The notes: a model not told the origin generated them from the letters alone. A stretch of 64,000 nt of DNA from an uncultured Pseudomonas sp. (GCF_913777995.1 NZ_CAJYVE010000024.1:186001-250000), one strand, 5' to 3'; shown: positions 7,818 to 16,904, counted from the first letter of the stretch. A program made the numbers and translations.

Positions 7818-9245
7818 ATGACCCCGTCGCTGCGTATCCCCCTCAGTCTTCTGCTCGCCTTGCTCCTGAGCGGATGCGATGACGCCCCGCGCTTTACCAA
7901 AGCCGAACCCGGCGAAGCGCTCTCGGGCGGCAGTGCTACGGTGCAGCGACGCGACCAGAACGCCTTCGCCCTGCCCTCGGCAAATCTGCCGCCGGTGCGC
8001 CGCGTGGATTTCAGCGTAGGCAACAGTTTCTTCCGCAACCCCTGGGTCATCGCCCCGTCCACCACCACCGCGCGCGATGGCCTGGGCCCGTTGTTCAACA
8101 CCAACGCCTGCCAGAACTGTCATATCCGGGATGGTCGCGGGCATCCGCCCGAGCCAGGTGACAACAATGCCGTATCGATGCTGGTACGTTTGTCGATTCC
8201 CGGTGGCGAGGCTTCGGCGCAGGCTCTGCAGCGCATCGGCGTAGTGCCCGAGCCGGTGTACGGCACGCAACTGCAGGACATGGCGATTCCGGGCGTCGTT
8301 CCGGAAGGCAAGGTGCGGGTCGAGTACGACCCGCTGGTGATGCGTTTTCGCGACGGCACCGAGGTGGAACTGCGCCAGCCGACGCTGCGCATCACCCACC
8401 TGGGCTATGGCCCGCTGCATCCGGAAACCCGGGTCTCGGCGCGCATCGCCCCGCCGATGATCGGCCTGGGGCTGCTGGAGGCCATTCCCGAGACGGCGAT
8501 CCTGGCCAACGCCGACCCGGACGACAAGAACGACGACGGCATTTCCGGACGCCCCAACTGGGTCTGGGATGAGGCTCGCCAGCAGGTCGACCTTGGGCGT
8601 TTCGGCTGGAAAGCCGGCCAGCCCAGCCTCAACCAGCAGAACGCCCACGCCTTCGCCGGCGACATGGGGCTGACCACCCACCTGCTGCCCCACGACGACT
8701 GCACATCGGCGCAGACGGCCTGCCAGCAGGCGCCCAATGGCAATGGCCCGGACGGCGAACCGGAGGTCAGCGACAACATCCTGCGCCTGGTCGAGTTCTA
8801 TACCCGCAACCTCGGCGTGCCGGCGCGCCGTGCGGTCGACGACCCGCAGGTACTGGCCGGCAAGAGCCTGTTCTTCAAGGCCGGTTGCAACCAGTGCCAC
8901 ACGCCGCAGTTCACCACCCGCAGCGACGCCGCCGAACCGGAACTGGCCAATCAGGTCATTCGCCCCTATACCGACCTGCTGCTGCACGACATGGGTGAAG
9001 GCCTGGCCGACAACCGCAGCGAGTTCCAGGCCAATGGCCGGGAATGGCGCACGCCGCCCCTGTGGGGGCTGGGCCTGACCCAGGCGGTCAGCGGACATAC
9101 CCAGTTGCTGCATGATGGCCGGGCGCGCAATGTACTGGAGGCAATCCTCTGGCATGGCGGCGAAGCGCAGGCCGCGCAGCGGCAGGTGCTGGCGTTCGAT
9201 GCCGAACAGCGCGCGGCCTTGCTGAGCTTCCTCAATTCATTATGA
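7818..9245 (+). CDS. Di-heme cytochrome c lipoprotein (DUF1111, thiol-oxidoreductase-like)
   Basis: A 475-residue periplasmic lipoprotein (lipobox LSGC, Cys20) with two c-type heme motifs: CQNCH at 98-102 and CNQCH at 357-361. The spacing and the IRDGRGHPP segment after the first heme fit the DUF1111 di-heme family often labelled 'thiol oxidoreductase', distantly like MauG/CcpA peroxidases. The redox partner is unknown. In pseudomonads it is found next to imelysin genes, suggesting a periplasmic iron-oxidation or iron-handling role (inference). The gene ends 28 bp before the next imelysin gene, so the two are probably cotranscribed. The ribosome site is weak. Confidence 0.88.
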   Translation: MTPSLRIPLSLLLALLLSGCDDAPRFTKAEPGEALSGGSATVQRRDQNAFALPSANLPPVRRVDFSVGNSFFRNPWVIAPSTTTARDGLGPLFNTNACQNCHIRDGRGHPPEPGDNNAVSMLVRLSIPGGEASAQALQRIGVVPEPVYGTQLQDMAIPGVVPEGKVRVEYDPLVMRFRDGTEVELRQPTLRITHLGYGPLHPETRVSARIAPPMIGLGLLEAIPETAILANADPDDKNDDGISGRPNWVWDEARQQVDLGRFGWKAGQPSLNQQNAHAFAGDMGLTTHLLPHDDCTSAQTACQQAPNGNGPDGEPEVSDNILRLVEFYTRNLGVPARRAVDDPQVLAGKSLFFKAGCNQCHTPQFTTRSDAAEPELANQVIRPYTDLLLHDMGEGLADNRSEFQANGREWRTPPLWGLGLTQAVSGHTQLLHDGRARNVLEAILWHGGEAQAAQRQVLAFDAEQRAALLSFLNSL

Positions 9246-9273
9246 TTGCCTGCCCTTAACCAAGGAGCCCGAG

Positions 9274-10338
9274 ATGTTCCGTCCCAAGCTGTTGTTCACC
9301 AGCCTCGCCGCCCTGGCGCTGGGCGCCTGTACCCCCGCCGATCCGCAGGCCGTGACCTCGGCGGCGATCGCCAAACAGGTGATCCTGCCTACCTACAGCC
9401 GCTGGGTAGAGGCGGACCGGCAACTGGCGGCCAGCGCCTTGGCGTTCTGCGAAGGCAAGACCGACCTGCAGACCGCTCGTGCGGACTTCCTCAAGGCACA
9501 GAAGACCTGGGCCGAGCTGCAGCCTCTGCTGATCGGGCCACTGGCCGAGAGCAATCGTGCCTGGCAGGTCCAGTTCTGGCCGGACAAGAAAAACCTGGTG
9601 GGCCGTCAGGTCGAGCAACTGGTGGCGGCGCAGCCTTCGATCAGCGTCGAGGAACTGACCAAGGCCAGCGTCGTGGTCCAGGGTCTGTCGGCCTACGAAT
9701 ACATTCTCTTCGACGCCGACATCGACATGGCCAATGCCCAGCAGAAGGCCCGCTATTGCCCGCTGCTGACCGCCATCGGTGCACGCCAGAAGCTGCTCGC
9801 CGAAGAAATCCTCAACAGCTGGAACAGCAACGACGGCATGCTGGCGCAGTTGAGCAAGTTCCCCAACAACCGGTATGCCGACTCCCATGAGGCGATCGCC
9901 GAGCTGCTTCGCGTACAGGTCACCGCCTTGGATACGCTCAAGAAGAAACTGGGTACGCCGCTGGGCCGCCAGTCCAAGGGCGTACCACAGCCATTCCAGG
10001 CTGACTCCTGGCGCAGCCAGTCATCGCTCAGCAGCCTGCAGGCCAGCTTGGCGAGTGCCGAGACCGTGTGGGCAGGTGTCGACAACAAGGGCCTACGCAG
10101 CCTCCTGCCCGCCGAGCAGAAGCCCCTGGCCGACAAGATCGACGCGGCCTACGCCAACAGTCGCAAGCTGTTGGCCGAACTCAAGCCGCCGCTGGCCGAC
10201 CTGCTGGCCAGCGAAGCCGGGCGCCAGCAGCTCAATGCGTTCTATGACAGCCTGAATGCCGTCCACCGCCTGCATGAGGGCGAGCTGGCCAAGGCACTGG
10301 GCATTCAGTTGGGCTTCAATGCCAACGACGGCGACTGA
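9274..10338 (+). CDS. Second imelysin-family lipoprotein, motif histidine missing
   Basis: A 354-residue lipoprotein (lipobox LGAC, Cys19) with a clear AAGGAG ribosome site. It is an imelysin paralogue, but where the family has GxHxxE it reads G137-L-S-A-Y-E142 followed by YILFD, so the histidine is replaced by serine while the glutamate is kept. It therefore may not bind metal as the first paralogue does, or may act as a binding subunit. Predicted mainly helical and periplasmic. It sits between the di-heme cytochrome and the DUF1513 gene, 15 bp before the latter, in what looks like a three-gene operon. Confidence 0.85.
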   Translation: MFRPKLLFTSLAALALGACTPADPQAVTSAAIAKQVILPTYSRWVEADRQLAASALAFCEGKTDLQTARADFLKAQKTWAELQPLLIGPLAESNRAWQVQFWPDKKNLVGRQVEQLVAAQPSISVEELTKASVVVQGLSAYEYILFDADIDMANAQQKARYCPLLTAIGARQKLLAEEILNSWNSNDGMLAQLSKFPNNRYADSHEAIAELLRVQVTALDTLKKKLGTPLGRQSKGVPQPFQADSWRSQSSLSSLQASLASAETVWAGVDNKGLRSLLPAEQKPLADKIDAAYANSRKLLAELKPPLADLLASEAGRQQLNAFYDSLNAVHRLHEGELAKALGIQLGFNANDGD

Positions 10339-10353
10339 TCGGAGGAAGAGCAG

Positions 10354-11454
10354 ATGATGCTGCGACGTCAGGCCCTGGCTCTGGGCAGCCTGCTGCTGAG
10401 TGCGTTCACGCTGGGCGGCTGGAGTCTGTTCCGCCACAAGGACAGCGGCCCACTGCTGCTATCGGCGCGTGACGATGCCGATGGCAAGCACTACGCCGTG
10501 GGCTATCGACTGGACGGCAAGCAGGTGTTCGCCACCGAGGTCGCCCAACGTTGCCATGACATCATCAACCATCCTGAACTGCCGCTGGCGGTATTCATCG
10601 CGCGGCGTCCGGGCACGCAGAGCTACCTCATCGACCTGCGTAGCGGCCAGTTGCTGCAGACCATCGAGTCGCAACCCGACCGGCACTTCTATGGGCATGC
10701 GGTGATTCACAAGGATGGGGAATGGCTATACGCCACGGAGAATGACACCCGCGACCCAGGGCGCGGTGTACTGGGGGTGTATCGCTTCGTCGATCAGCGT
10801 CTGGAACATGCAGGTGAAATTCCGACCCATGGTATCGGGCCGCATCAGGTGTCGTGGATGCCGGACGGCGAAACCCTGATCGTCGCCAATGGCGGGATTC
10901 GCACCGAGGCCGAAAGCCGGGTGGAGATGAACCTCGATGCCATGGAGCCGAGCCTGGTGCTGATGAAGCGCGACGGTACGCTGTTGAGCAAGGAACTCCT
11001 GAGCCAACAGATGAACAGCGTGCGTCACCTGGCGGTGGCCAGCGACGGCACCATCGTGGCGGGACAGCAGTTCATGGGCGACTCGACGACCCTGGCCGAG
11101 CTGCTGGCGATCAAGCGCCCGGGCCAGCCATTCCAGGCGTTTGCGGTGGCCGAAGAGCAGCTGCGCAGCATGAACCACTATACGGCAAGCGTCGCCATTC
11201 ATGACGAGCTGCGCCTGGTGGCCTTGACCGCCCCCAGGGCCAACCGGTTCTTCATCTGGGATCTGGACAGCGCAGCCTTGAAACTGGACGCCTCCATGCC
11301 GGACTGCGCCGGCGTCGGTGCGGTGGCCGACGGGTTTGTGGTGACCTCTGGCCAGGGTCGCTGCCGCTTCTACGACTGCCGCCAGGCAAGCCTGCAGCCC
11401 AAACCACTGGAGCTGCCCAGCGCATTCTGGGACAACCACCTGCATCTGGCCTGA
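10354..11454 (+). CDS. DUF1513 periplasmic beta-propeller protein
   Basis: A 366-residue DUF1513 protein. The N-terminus (MMLRRQALALGS, then a hydrophobic stretch to about residue 23) is a signal peptide and the paired arginines suggest possible Tat export. The rest has repeated blade-like segments (HPELPLAVFIARR, DRHFYGHAV, HQVSWMPDG, NSVRHLAVASDG) typical of seven-bladed propellers. Function unknown; it always seems to travel with imelysin and di-heme cytochrome genes. A GGAGGAAG ribosome site precedes two adjacent ATG codons, so the start may be three bases later. It ends 15 bp from the convergent YjfJ-like gene. Confidence 0.82.
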   Translation: MMLRRQALALGSLLLSAFTLGGWSLFRHKDSGPLLLSARDDADGKHYAVGYRLDGKQVFATEVAQRCHDIINHPELPLAVFIARRPGTQSYLIDLRSGQLLQTIESQPDRHFYGHAVIHKDGEWLYATENDTRDPGRGVLGVYRFVDQRLEHAGEIPTHGIGPHQVSWMPDGETLIVANGGIRTEAESRVEMNLDAMEPSLVLMKRDGTLLSKELLSQQMNSVRHLAVASDGTIVAGQQFMGDSTTLAELLAIKRPGQPFQAFAVAEEQLRSMNHYTASVAIHDELRLVALTAPRANRFFIWDLDSAALKLDASMPDCAGVGAVADGFVVTSGQGRCRFYDCRQASLQPKPLELPSAFWDNHLHLA

Positions 11455-11469
11455 TGGGTCTGCACCGGC

Positions 11470-12168
11470 TCAGGGGGCCTGCACCAGCTCTTCTGCCCTG
11501 ATTCGCTCGATCACGCTGCGGGCCCGCGCCTGGCAAGCCTGCGGCGGGGCTTCATGCAGGTGCCTGTCCAGCTCAGGATCGCGCACGCAGCGAGCCTCTT
11601 CGGTGGCCAGGCGACTGGCCATTTCTTCCTGATGCTGGCGGATGGTGTCGAGGGTGTCGGCAATCACTTGCAATTGGGCGACCGGCTCGCGGCGTGATGA
11701 GGCGGGGCCTGTCGCTCCCTGTCGAAGGATATCGGCCCCCCGCATGAGCTCGGCCTGTTTCTTGAGGGCGCGTAAACGGCTTTCATTGACCTCCAGTGCA
11801 TGGCGCAGGTGTTCCACACTTCTGGAGTACTCACGGGCGACGCGGGTTTCTTCCATCAACAGGACTTCCTGCTCGGCGATTTCACCGGCGACCTGCAGCG
11901 CTCGTTCATCTTCAGAGCGGTCGAGTGACTGGCGAAGTTCATCGGTGAGCGTCCTCAGTCGCCTCTGGGTCTGATGCACTTCCCTGCCGGCCAGGATATT
12001 CTTCGCCATCAGGTTGGCCAGGCTGGATCGCCCTGTCTCGACCAGCGCCTCGACCTCAAGCAGCTCGTGGTCCAGCACCCGCCAGGCCTGGTAGACCACG
12101 GTATCTTCGGCGGCATCCTGCAGGCCGCCACGCAAGGCAATCAGCAGTTTCGTCCATGTGGGACCCAT
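11470..12168 (-). CDS. PspA/IM30-family coiled-coil protein (YjfJ-like)
   Basis: A 232-residue almost entirely helical protein of the PspA/IM30 (ESCRT-III-like) family. The N-terminal pattern (LLEVEALVETGRSSLANLMAKN) and the long Glu/Arg-rich coiled coil match the family; the length and the C-terminal segment ending VIERIRAEE recall E. coli YjfJ rather than PspA itself. No signal peptide or membrane helix; it would be a peripheral inner-membrane or cytoplasmic protein. The start has a GGAAG site. No pspBC, pspF or yjfK-like neighbour is present, so it is an orphan here. From memory PAO1 lacks it between the DUF1513 gene and mexV, so it may be a lineage-specific insertion. Confidence 0.72.
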   Translation of the reverse strand: MGPTWTKLLIALRGGLQDAAEDTVVYQAWRVLDHELLEVEALVETGRSSLANLMAKNILAGREVHQTQRRLRTLTDELRQSLDRSEDERALQVAGEIAEQEVLLMEETRVAREYSRSVEHLRHALEVNESRLRALKKQAELMRGADILRQGATGPASSRREPVAQLQVIADTLDTIRQHQEEMASRLATEEARCVRDPELDRHLHEAPPQACQARARSVIERIRAEELVQAP

Positions 12169-12423
12169 CGCAATTCTTCCTTCTTTTATGGCGATTTTCT
12201 GAAAGCGTTCGTATTGAAATACGGGGCAAGGAAAAAGATGGCATAGGTAACTAACTGAATATGCAAGAAACAGCGTTTACATATGTAGGAGTATTCCTCA
12301 GATTTTGAAGTTATCCATTCACCCAGCCCTTCGAAGATCAGGCTTGTAATAAAGCCGCCAGAGGCCGAATATCGCCAAATACCTGCAGGAGTTCATGCCG
12401 GTTTCTTTCCAGGGAAGTGACGC

Positions 12424-13575
12424 ATGCTACGCCGCCGTATCCTGATCATGCTCGGGCTGGTACTGCTCGGTGTGCTGTTGCTCGCCGGCTACAAGGCCCT
12501 CTCGATCTATCGGCAGATCCAGCAGTTCAGCGCGCCCAAGCCGCCGGTCAGCGTGGCGGTGGCCACCGCGCGCGAACAACCCTGGCAAGCGCGGCTACCG
12601 GCCATCGGCACGCTCAAGGCCTTTCAGGGCGTCGAGCTGAGCCTTGAAGTCGCCGGCACGGTCAAGACGATCCAGTTCGAGTCGGGGCAGCCGGTGCGCG
12701 CCGGCCAGCCATTGCTGCAACTGGACAGCGATGTGGAGCGCGCCCAGCTGGCGACTGCCGAGGCAGACCTGGGTCTGGCCCGTGTCGAATATGGCCGCGG
12801 CAGCCGCCTGGTGGGCGATCAGGCCATCTCGCGGGGAGATTTCGACCGGCTCGCCGCCCAACAGCAGAAGTCTGCCGCCACCGTCAATCAGCTCAAGGCC
12901 GCGCTGGCCAAGAAGCAGATCCTCGCGCCCTTCGACGGCACCATCGGCATTCGCCAGGTGGACGTCGGCGCCTATCTGGCCAGTGGCACGGTCATCGCCA
13001 CCCTGCAGGACCTGAGCAGCCTCTACCTCGACTTCAACGTGCCCGAGCAGAGCGTACCGCAGCTCGCCATCGGCCAGCCCGTACTGGCCGACGTTGCGGC
13101 ATGGCCCGGACAGTCATTCGAAGGGCGCATCAGCGCGATCAATCCAAAGGTCGACGAAACCACCCGCAACGTGCAGGTTCGCGCGACCCTGCCCAACCCG
13201 GAACGACGCTTGCTGCCGGGCATGTTCGCCAGCCTGCAGGTGCAATTGCCCGGCAACGCTTCGCGTGTCCTGGTGCCTGAAACAGCCATTACCTACACCC
13301 TGTATGGCAACTCGGTGTACGTCGTCGTCGCCAGCCACGATGAGCAGGGCCAGGCGCAGATGAACGCCGAGGGCCAACCGCGCTGGCAGGTCGAGCGGCG
13401 CTCCGTGGAAACTGGCGAGCGACGCGATGGCCAGGTGATCATTCTCAAGGGCATCAAGGCCGGCGAGGTGGTGGTCAGCGGAGGCCAGTTGAAGCTCGAC
13501 CAGGGCACCGAGGTCAAGCCGCTGGCCGACCCGACCCTTCCGGCCGCATCGGCCGGCCAGCCTGACGCCGGTTGA
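12424..13575 (+). CDS. mexV: RND efflux periplasmic adaptor (membrane fusion protein), MexV-like
   Basis: A 383-residue membrane fusion protein: an N-terminal hydrophobic anchor (residues 6-25, no lipobox cysteine), a lipoyl/barrel-sandwich domain (GTVKTIQFESGQPVRAGQP), an alpha-hairpin (about 95-165), the second lipoyl half (ILAPFDGTIGIRQVDVG) and a beta-barrel. It bridges the RND pump to an outer-membrane channel. Position after the imelysin/DUF1513 set and before mexW matches PAO1 mexV (synteny from memory). A GGGAAG ribosome site is present. The 255 bp upstream hold no gene that can be supported and no adjacent regulator, so its control is unclear. Confidence 0.85.
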   Translation: MLRRRILIMLGLVLLGVLLLAGYKALSIYRQIQQFSAPKPPVSVAVATAREQPWQARLPAIGTLKAFQGVELSLEVAGTVKTIQFESGQPVRAGQPLLQLDSDVERAQLATAEADLGLARVEYGRGSRLVGDQAISRGDFDRLAAQQQKSAATVNQLKAALAKKQILAPFDGTIGIRQVDVGAYLASGTVIATLQDLSSLYLDFNVPEQSVPQLAIGQPVLADVAAWPGQSFEGRISAINPKVDETTRNVQVRATLPNPERRLLPGMFASLQVQLPGNASRVLVPETAITYTLYGNSVYVVVASHDEQGQAQMNAEGQPRWQVERRSVETGERRDGQVIILKGIKAGEVVVSGGQLKLDQGTEVKPLADPTLPAASAGQPDAG

Positions 13576-13589
13576 GCAGGTCATCCGCC

Positions 13590-16500
13590 ATGGCCTTTAC
13601 CGACCTGTTCATTCGCCGCCCGGTGCTGGCCACCGTGGTCAGCCTGCTGATCGTGCTGCTGGGCCTGCAGGCCTTCGGCAAGCTGAGCATCCGCCAGTAC
13701 CCGCAGATGGAAAACGCGCTGATCACCGTCACCACCGCCTATCCCGGTGCCAATGCGGAAACCATCCAGGGCTACATCACCCAGCCCTTGCAACAGAGCC
13801 TGGCCAGCGCCGAAGGCATCGACTACATGACCTCGGTGAGCCGCCAGAATTTCTCGGTCATTTCCGTCTATGCGCGCATCGGCGCCGACAGCGACCGCCT
13901 GTACACGCAACTGCTGGCCAAGGCCAACGAGGTCAAGAACGAGCTGCCACAGGCCGCCGAAGACCCGGTACTGAGCAAGGAAGCCGCCGATGCCTCGGCG
14001 CTGATGTACATCAGCTTCTACAGCCCGCAATTGAGCAACCCGCAGATTACCGATTACCTGTCGCGGGTGATCCAGCCCAAGCTGGCCACCCTGCCCGGCA
14101 TGGCCGAAGCGCAGATTCTCGGCAACCAGGTATTCGCCATGCGCCTGTGGCTCGACCCGGTGCGACTGGCCGGCTTCGGCCTCACCGCTGCCGACGTCAC
14201 CGACGCGGTGCGTCGGCAGAACTTCCTGTCCGCCGCTGGTGAGGTCAAGGGCGAGTACGTGGTGACCAGCATCAATGCCGCCACCGAACTCAAGTCCGCC
14301 GAGGCCTTCGCCAACATTCCGGTGAAGGTCCAGGGTGACAGCCGGGTGCTGCTCGGCGACGTGGCGCGTGTCGAGATGGGCGCCGAGAACTACAACACCA
14401 TCAGCTCCTTCGACGGCACGCCGTCGGTGTACATCGGCATCAAGAGCACGCCCAGCGCCAACCCGCTGGAGGTCATCAAGGAAGTGCGGCGGGTGATGCC
14501 GGAGATCGAAAGCCAGCTGCCACCAGGCCTGAAGGTGTCGATCGCCTACGACGCCACGTTGTTCATCCAGGCCTCCATCAATGAAGTGATCAAGACCCTG
14601 GCCGAGGCGGTACTGATCGTCATAGTCGTGGTGTTCCTGTTCCTCGGTGCCCTGCGCTCGGTACTGATCCCGGTGGTAACCATCCCGCTGTCGATGATCG
14701 GCGTACTGTTCTTCATGCAGTTGATGGGCTATTCGATCAACCTGCTGACCCTGTTGGCCATGGTCCTGGCCATCGGCCTGGTGGTGGACGACGCCATCGT
14801 CGTAGTGGAGAACATCCATCGCCACATCGAACAGGGCCAACGCCCGTTCGACGCAGCCTTGCAGGGTGCCAGGGAAATCGCCATGCCGGTGGTGTCGATG
14901 ACCGTGACCCTGGCTGCGGTATACGCCCCCATCGGCTTCCTGCAAGGCCTGACCGGCGCGCTGTTCAAGGAATTCGCCCTGACCCTGGCGGGCGCGGTGG
15001 TGATTTCCGGCATCGTGGCCCTGACCCTCTCGCCGATGATGTGCGCCCTGCTGCTGCGACACGACAAGGCCCAAGGGGGGCTGGCCGCGCGCCTGGACCG
15101 GCTTTTCGACGGTCTGAAACGCCGGTACCAGCGCCTGCTGCACGGCACCCTGGAAACCCGCCCGGTGGTGCTGCTGTTCGGCGTTATCGTGCTGTGCCTG
15201 ATTCCGGTGCTGCTGATGTTCAGCCGCTCGGAACTGGCGCCGGACGAAGACCAGGGCATCGTGTTCATGATGTCCACCTCACCGCAGACCACCAGCCTGG
15301 ATTACATGAATGCCTACACCGATCAGTTCACCAAGGTGTTCAGGACCTTCCCGGAGTACTACTCCTCTTTCCAGATCAACGGCTTCAACGGCGTACAGAC
15401 CGGCGTGGGCGGCTTTCTGCTCAAGCCCTGGGGCGAGCGCCAGCGCAGCCAGATGCAGATCCTTCCCGAAGTCCAGGCCAGGCTCGATGAAATACCCGGC
15501 CTGCAGATCTTCGGTTTCAACCTGCCGTCATTGCCGGGCACCGGTGAAGGCCTGCCATTCCAGTTCGTGATCAACAGCACCGGGGATTACCCCGCGCTGC
15601 TGGAGCTGGCCGAAAGGGTACGCAAGCGCGCCATGGCATCGGGCAAGTTCGCCTTCATGAGCGTCGACCTGGCGTTCGACAAGCCGGAGATCGTAGTCGA
15701 CATCGACCGCGCCAAGGCGGCGCAGATGGGCGTCTCGATGCAAGACCTGGGCGGCACCCTGGCGACCCTGCTGGGCGAGTCGGAAATCAACCGCTTCAGC
15801 ATCGACGGGCGCAGCTACAAGGTGATCGCCCAGGTGGAGCGCGCCTACCGCGACAACCCCGCCTGGCTGAACCGCTATTACGTCAGGAACGACCAGGGCA
15901 AGCTGCTGCCGCTGTCGACGCTGATCAGCGTCAGCGATCGGGCACGGCCACGCCAGCTCAACCAGTTCCAGCAACTGAACTCGGCGATCATCCAGGGCTT
16001 TCCCATCGCCAGCATGGGCGAAGCCATCGACACGGTGCGCACCATCGCGCAGGAGGAGGCACCCGCCGGCTTCGCCTTCGACTACGCCGGGGCCTCGCGG
16101 CAGTACGTGCAGGAAGGCAGCACGCTGTGGCTGACCTTCGCCCTGGCCTTGGCGATCATCTTCCTGGTGCTGGCGGCCCAGTTCGAAAGCTTCCGCGCTC
16201 CATTGGTGATTCTGGTGACCGTCCCGTTGTCGATCTGCGGCGCCCTGCTGCCGATGTTCCTCGGCGTGTCGAGCATGAACATCTATACCCAGGTTGGTTT
16301 GGTGACACTGATCGGGTTGATCAGCAAGCATGGCATCCTGATCGTGGAATTCGCCAATGGCCTGCGTCGGCAAGGCCTGGAGGCCAGGGAGGCAGTCGAA
16401 CAGGCCGCCGCGATTCGCCTGCGCCCGGTGTTGATGACCACCGCAGCCATGGTGTTCGGCATGCTGCCGCTGATCTTCGCCAGCGGCGCCGGCGCGGTGA

Positions 16501-16616
16501 GCCGCTTCGACATCGGTATCGTCATCGCCACCGGCATGTCGGTGGGCACCTTGTTCACCCTGTTCGTGCTGCCTTGCGTGTATACCCTGCTGGCACCGAA
16601 AGCCGGAACTCGGTAA
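13590..16616 (+). CDS. mexW: RND efflux inner-membrane transporter, MexW-like
   Basis: A 1008-residue HAE1-type RND proton antiporter: 12 membrane segments, two large periplasmic loops, and the proton-relay acidic pair Asp400-Asp401 in membrane helix 4 (LVVDDAIVVVENI). Starts FTDLFIRRPVLATVVSL, the classic RND N-terminus. The frame is open six codons further to a TTG that overlaps the mexV stop; the ATG is preferred because it matches family N-termini. MexVW is a multidrug pump that in P. aeruginosa uses OprM; no outer-membrane channel is encoded here, so one must be borrowed from elsewhere. Fourteen bases after mexV, certainly one operon. Confidence 0.9.
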   Translation: MAFTDLFIRRPVLATVVSLLIVLLGLQAFGKLSIRQYPQMENALITVTTAYPGANAETIQGYITQPLQQSLASAEGIDYMTSVSRQNFSVISVYARIGADSDRLYTQLLAKANEVKNELPQAAEDPVLSKEAADASALMYISFYSPQLSNPQITDYLSRVIQPKLATLPGMAEAQILGNQVFAMRLWLDPVRLAGFGLTAADVTDAVRRQNFLSAAGEVKGEYVVTSINAATELKSAEAFANIPVKVQGDSRVLLGDVARVEMGAENYNTISSFDGTPSVYIGIKSTPSANPLEVIKEVRRVMPEIESQLPPGLKVSIAYDATLFIQASINEVIKTLAEAVLIVIVVVFLFLGALRSVLIPVVTIPLSMIGVLFFMQLMGYSINLLTLLAMVLAIGLVVDDAIVVVENIHRHIEQGQRPFDAALQGAREIAMPVVSMTVTLAAVYAPIGFLQGLTGALFKEFALTLAGAVVISGIVALTLSPMMCALLLRHDKAQGGLAARLDRLFDGLKRRYQRLLHGTLETRPVVLLFGVIVLCLIPVLLMFSRSELAPDEDQGIVFMMSTSPQTTSLDYMNAYTDQFTKVFRTFPEYYSSFQINGFNGVQTGVGGFLLKPWGERQRSQMQILPEVQARLDEIPGLQIFGFNLPSLPGTGEGLPFQFVINSTGDYPALLELAERVRKRAMASGKFAFMSVDLAFDKPEIVVDIDRAKAAQMGVSMQDLGGTLATLLGESEINRFSIDGRSYKVIAQVERAYRDNPAWLNRYYVRNDQGKLLPLSTLISVSDRARPRQLNQFQQLNSAIIQGFPIASMGEAIDTVRTIAQEEAPAGFAFDYAGASRQYVQEGSTLWLTFALALAIIFLVLAAQFESFRAPLVILVTVPLSICGALLPMFLGVSSMNIYTQVGLVTLIGLISKHGILIVEFANGLRRQGLEAREAVEQAAAIRLRPVLMTTAAMVFGMLPLIFASGAGAVSRFDIGIVIATGMSVGTLFTLFVLPCVYTLLAPKAGTR

Positions 16617-16630
16617 AAGCCCTGAAACGA

Positions 16631-16662
16631 AAAGGCCCCGGTATCGAAACCGGGGCCTTCAT
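16631..16662 (+). terminator. Terminator after mexVW
   Basis: Strong 11-bp stem AAGGCCCCGGT / ACCGGGGCCTT with a six-base loop, 15 bp after the mexW stop. The T tail is short, but the stem is symmetrical and could also stop the convergent wapQ operon. Confidence 0.75.
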
Positions 16663-16676
16663 GTCAGGTGTGTCAT

Positions 16677-16904
16677 TCAGCGTCGCACTCCCGTGCCCTG
16701 GGCCAGACTGTAGAGAAACAGCAGCAGGTCGTGGTCCGGCTGCGTCACCTGCTGGACCTTGGCCACCTTGGGCAAGGGACAATGCCCCTCGCCATGCGGC
16801 GTGCTCAGCACTTTGGTGGAGGGCTGCTCCCAGGCTGCAACTGCCATCGTCGTGGTGGCCAGGGCCGCGACGAGAAACAAACCTCGAGCCATTTCTAGTT
16901 TCAT
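16677..16904 (-). CDS. Small predicted secreted protein, third gene of the wapQ operon
   Basis: A 75-residue protein of unknown function. Residues 1-24 form a signal peptide (LFLVAALATTTMAVAA), leaving a mature peptide of about 51 residues with one cysteine, a GEGHCPLP segment and a hydrophobic DHDLLLFLYSL patch. Its ATG overlaps the wapQ stop codon by one base (TAATG), which makes translational coupling likely. An internal ATG four codons later (MARGLF) would give an equally good signal peptide. Being in a ColR-linked envelope operon, it is probably an envelope or lipopolysaccharide-related factor (inference). No family recognised. Confidence 0.7.
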   Translation of the reverse strand: MKLEMARGLFLVAALATTTMAVAAWEQPSTKVLSTPHGEGHCPLPKVAKVQQVTQPDHDLLLFLYSLAQGTGVRR

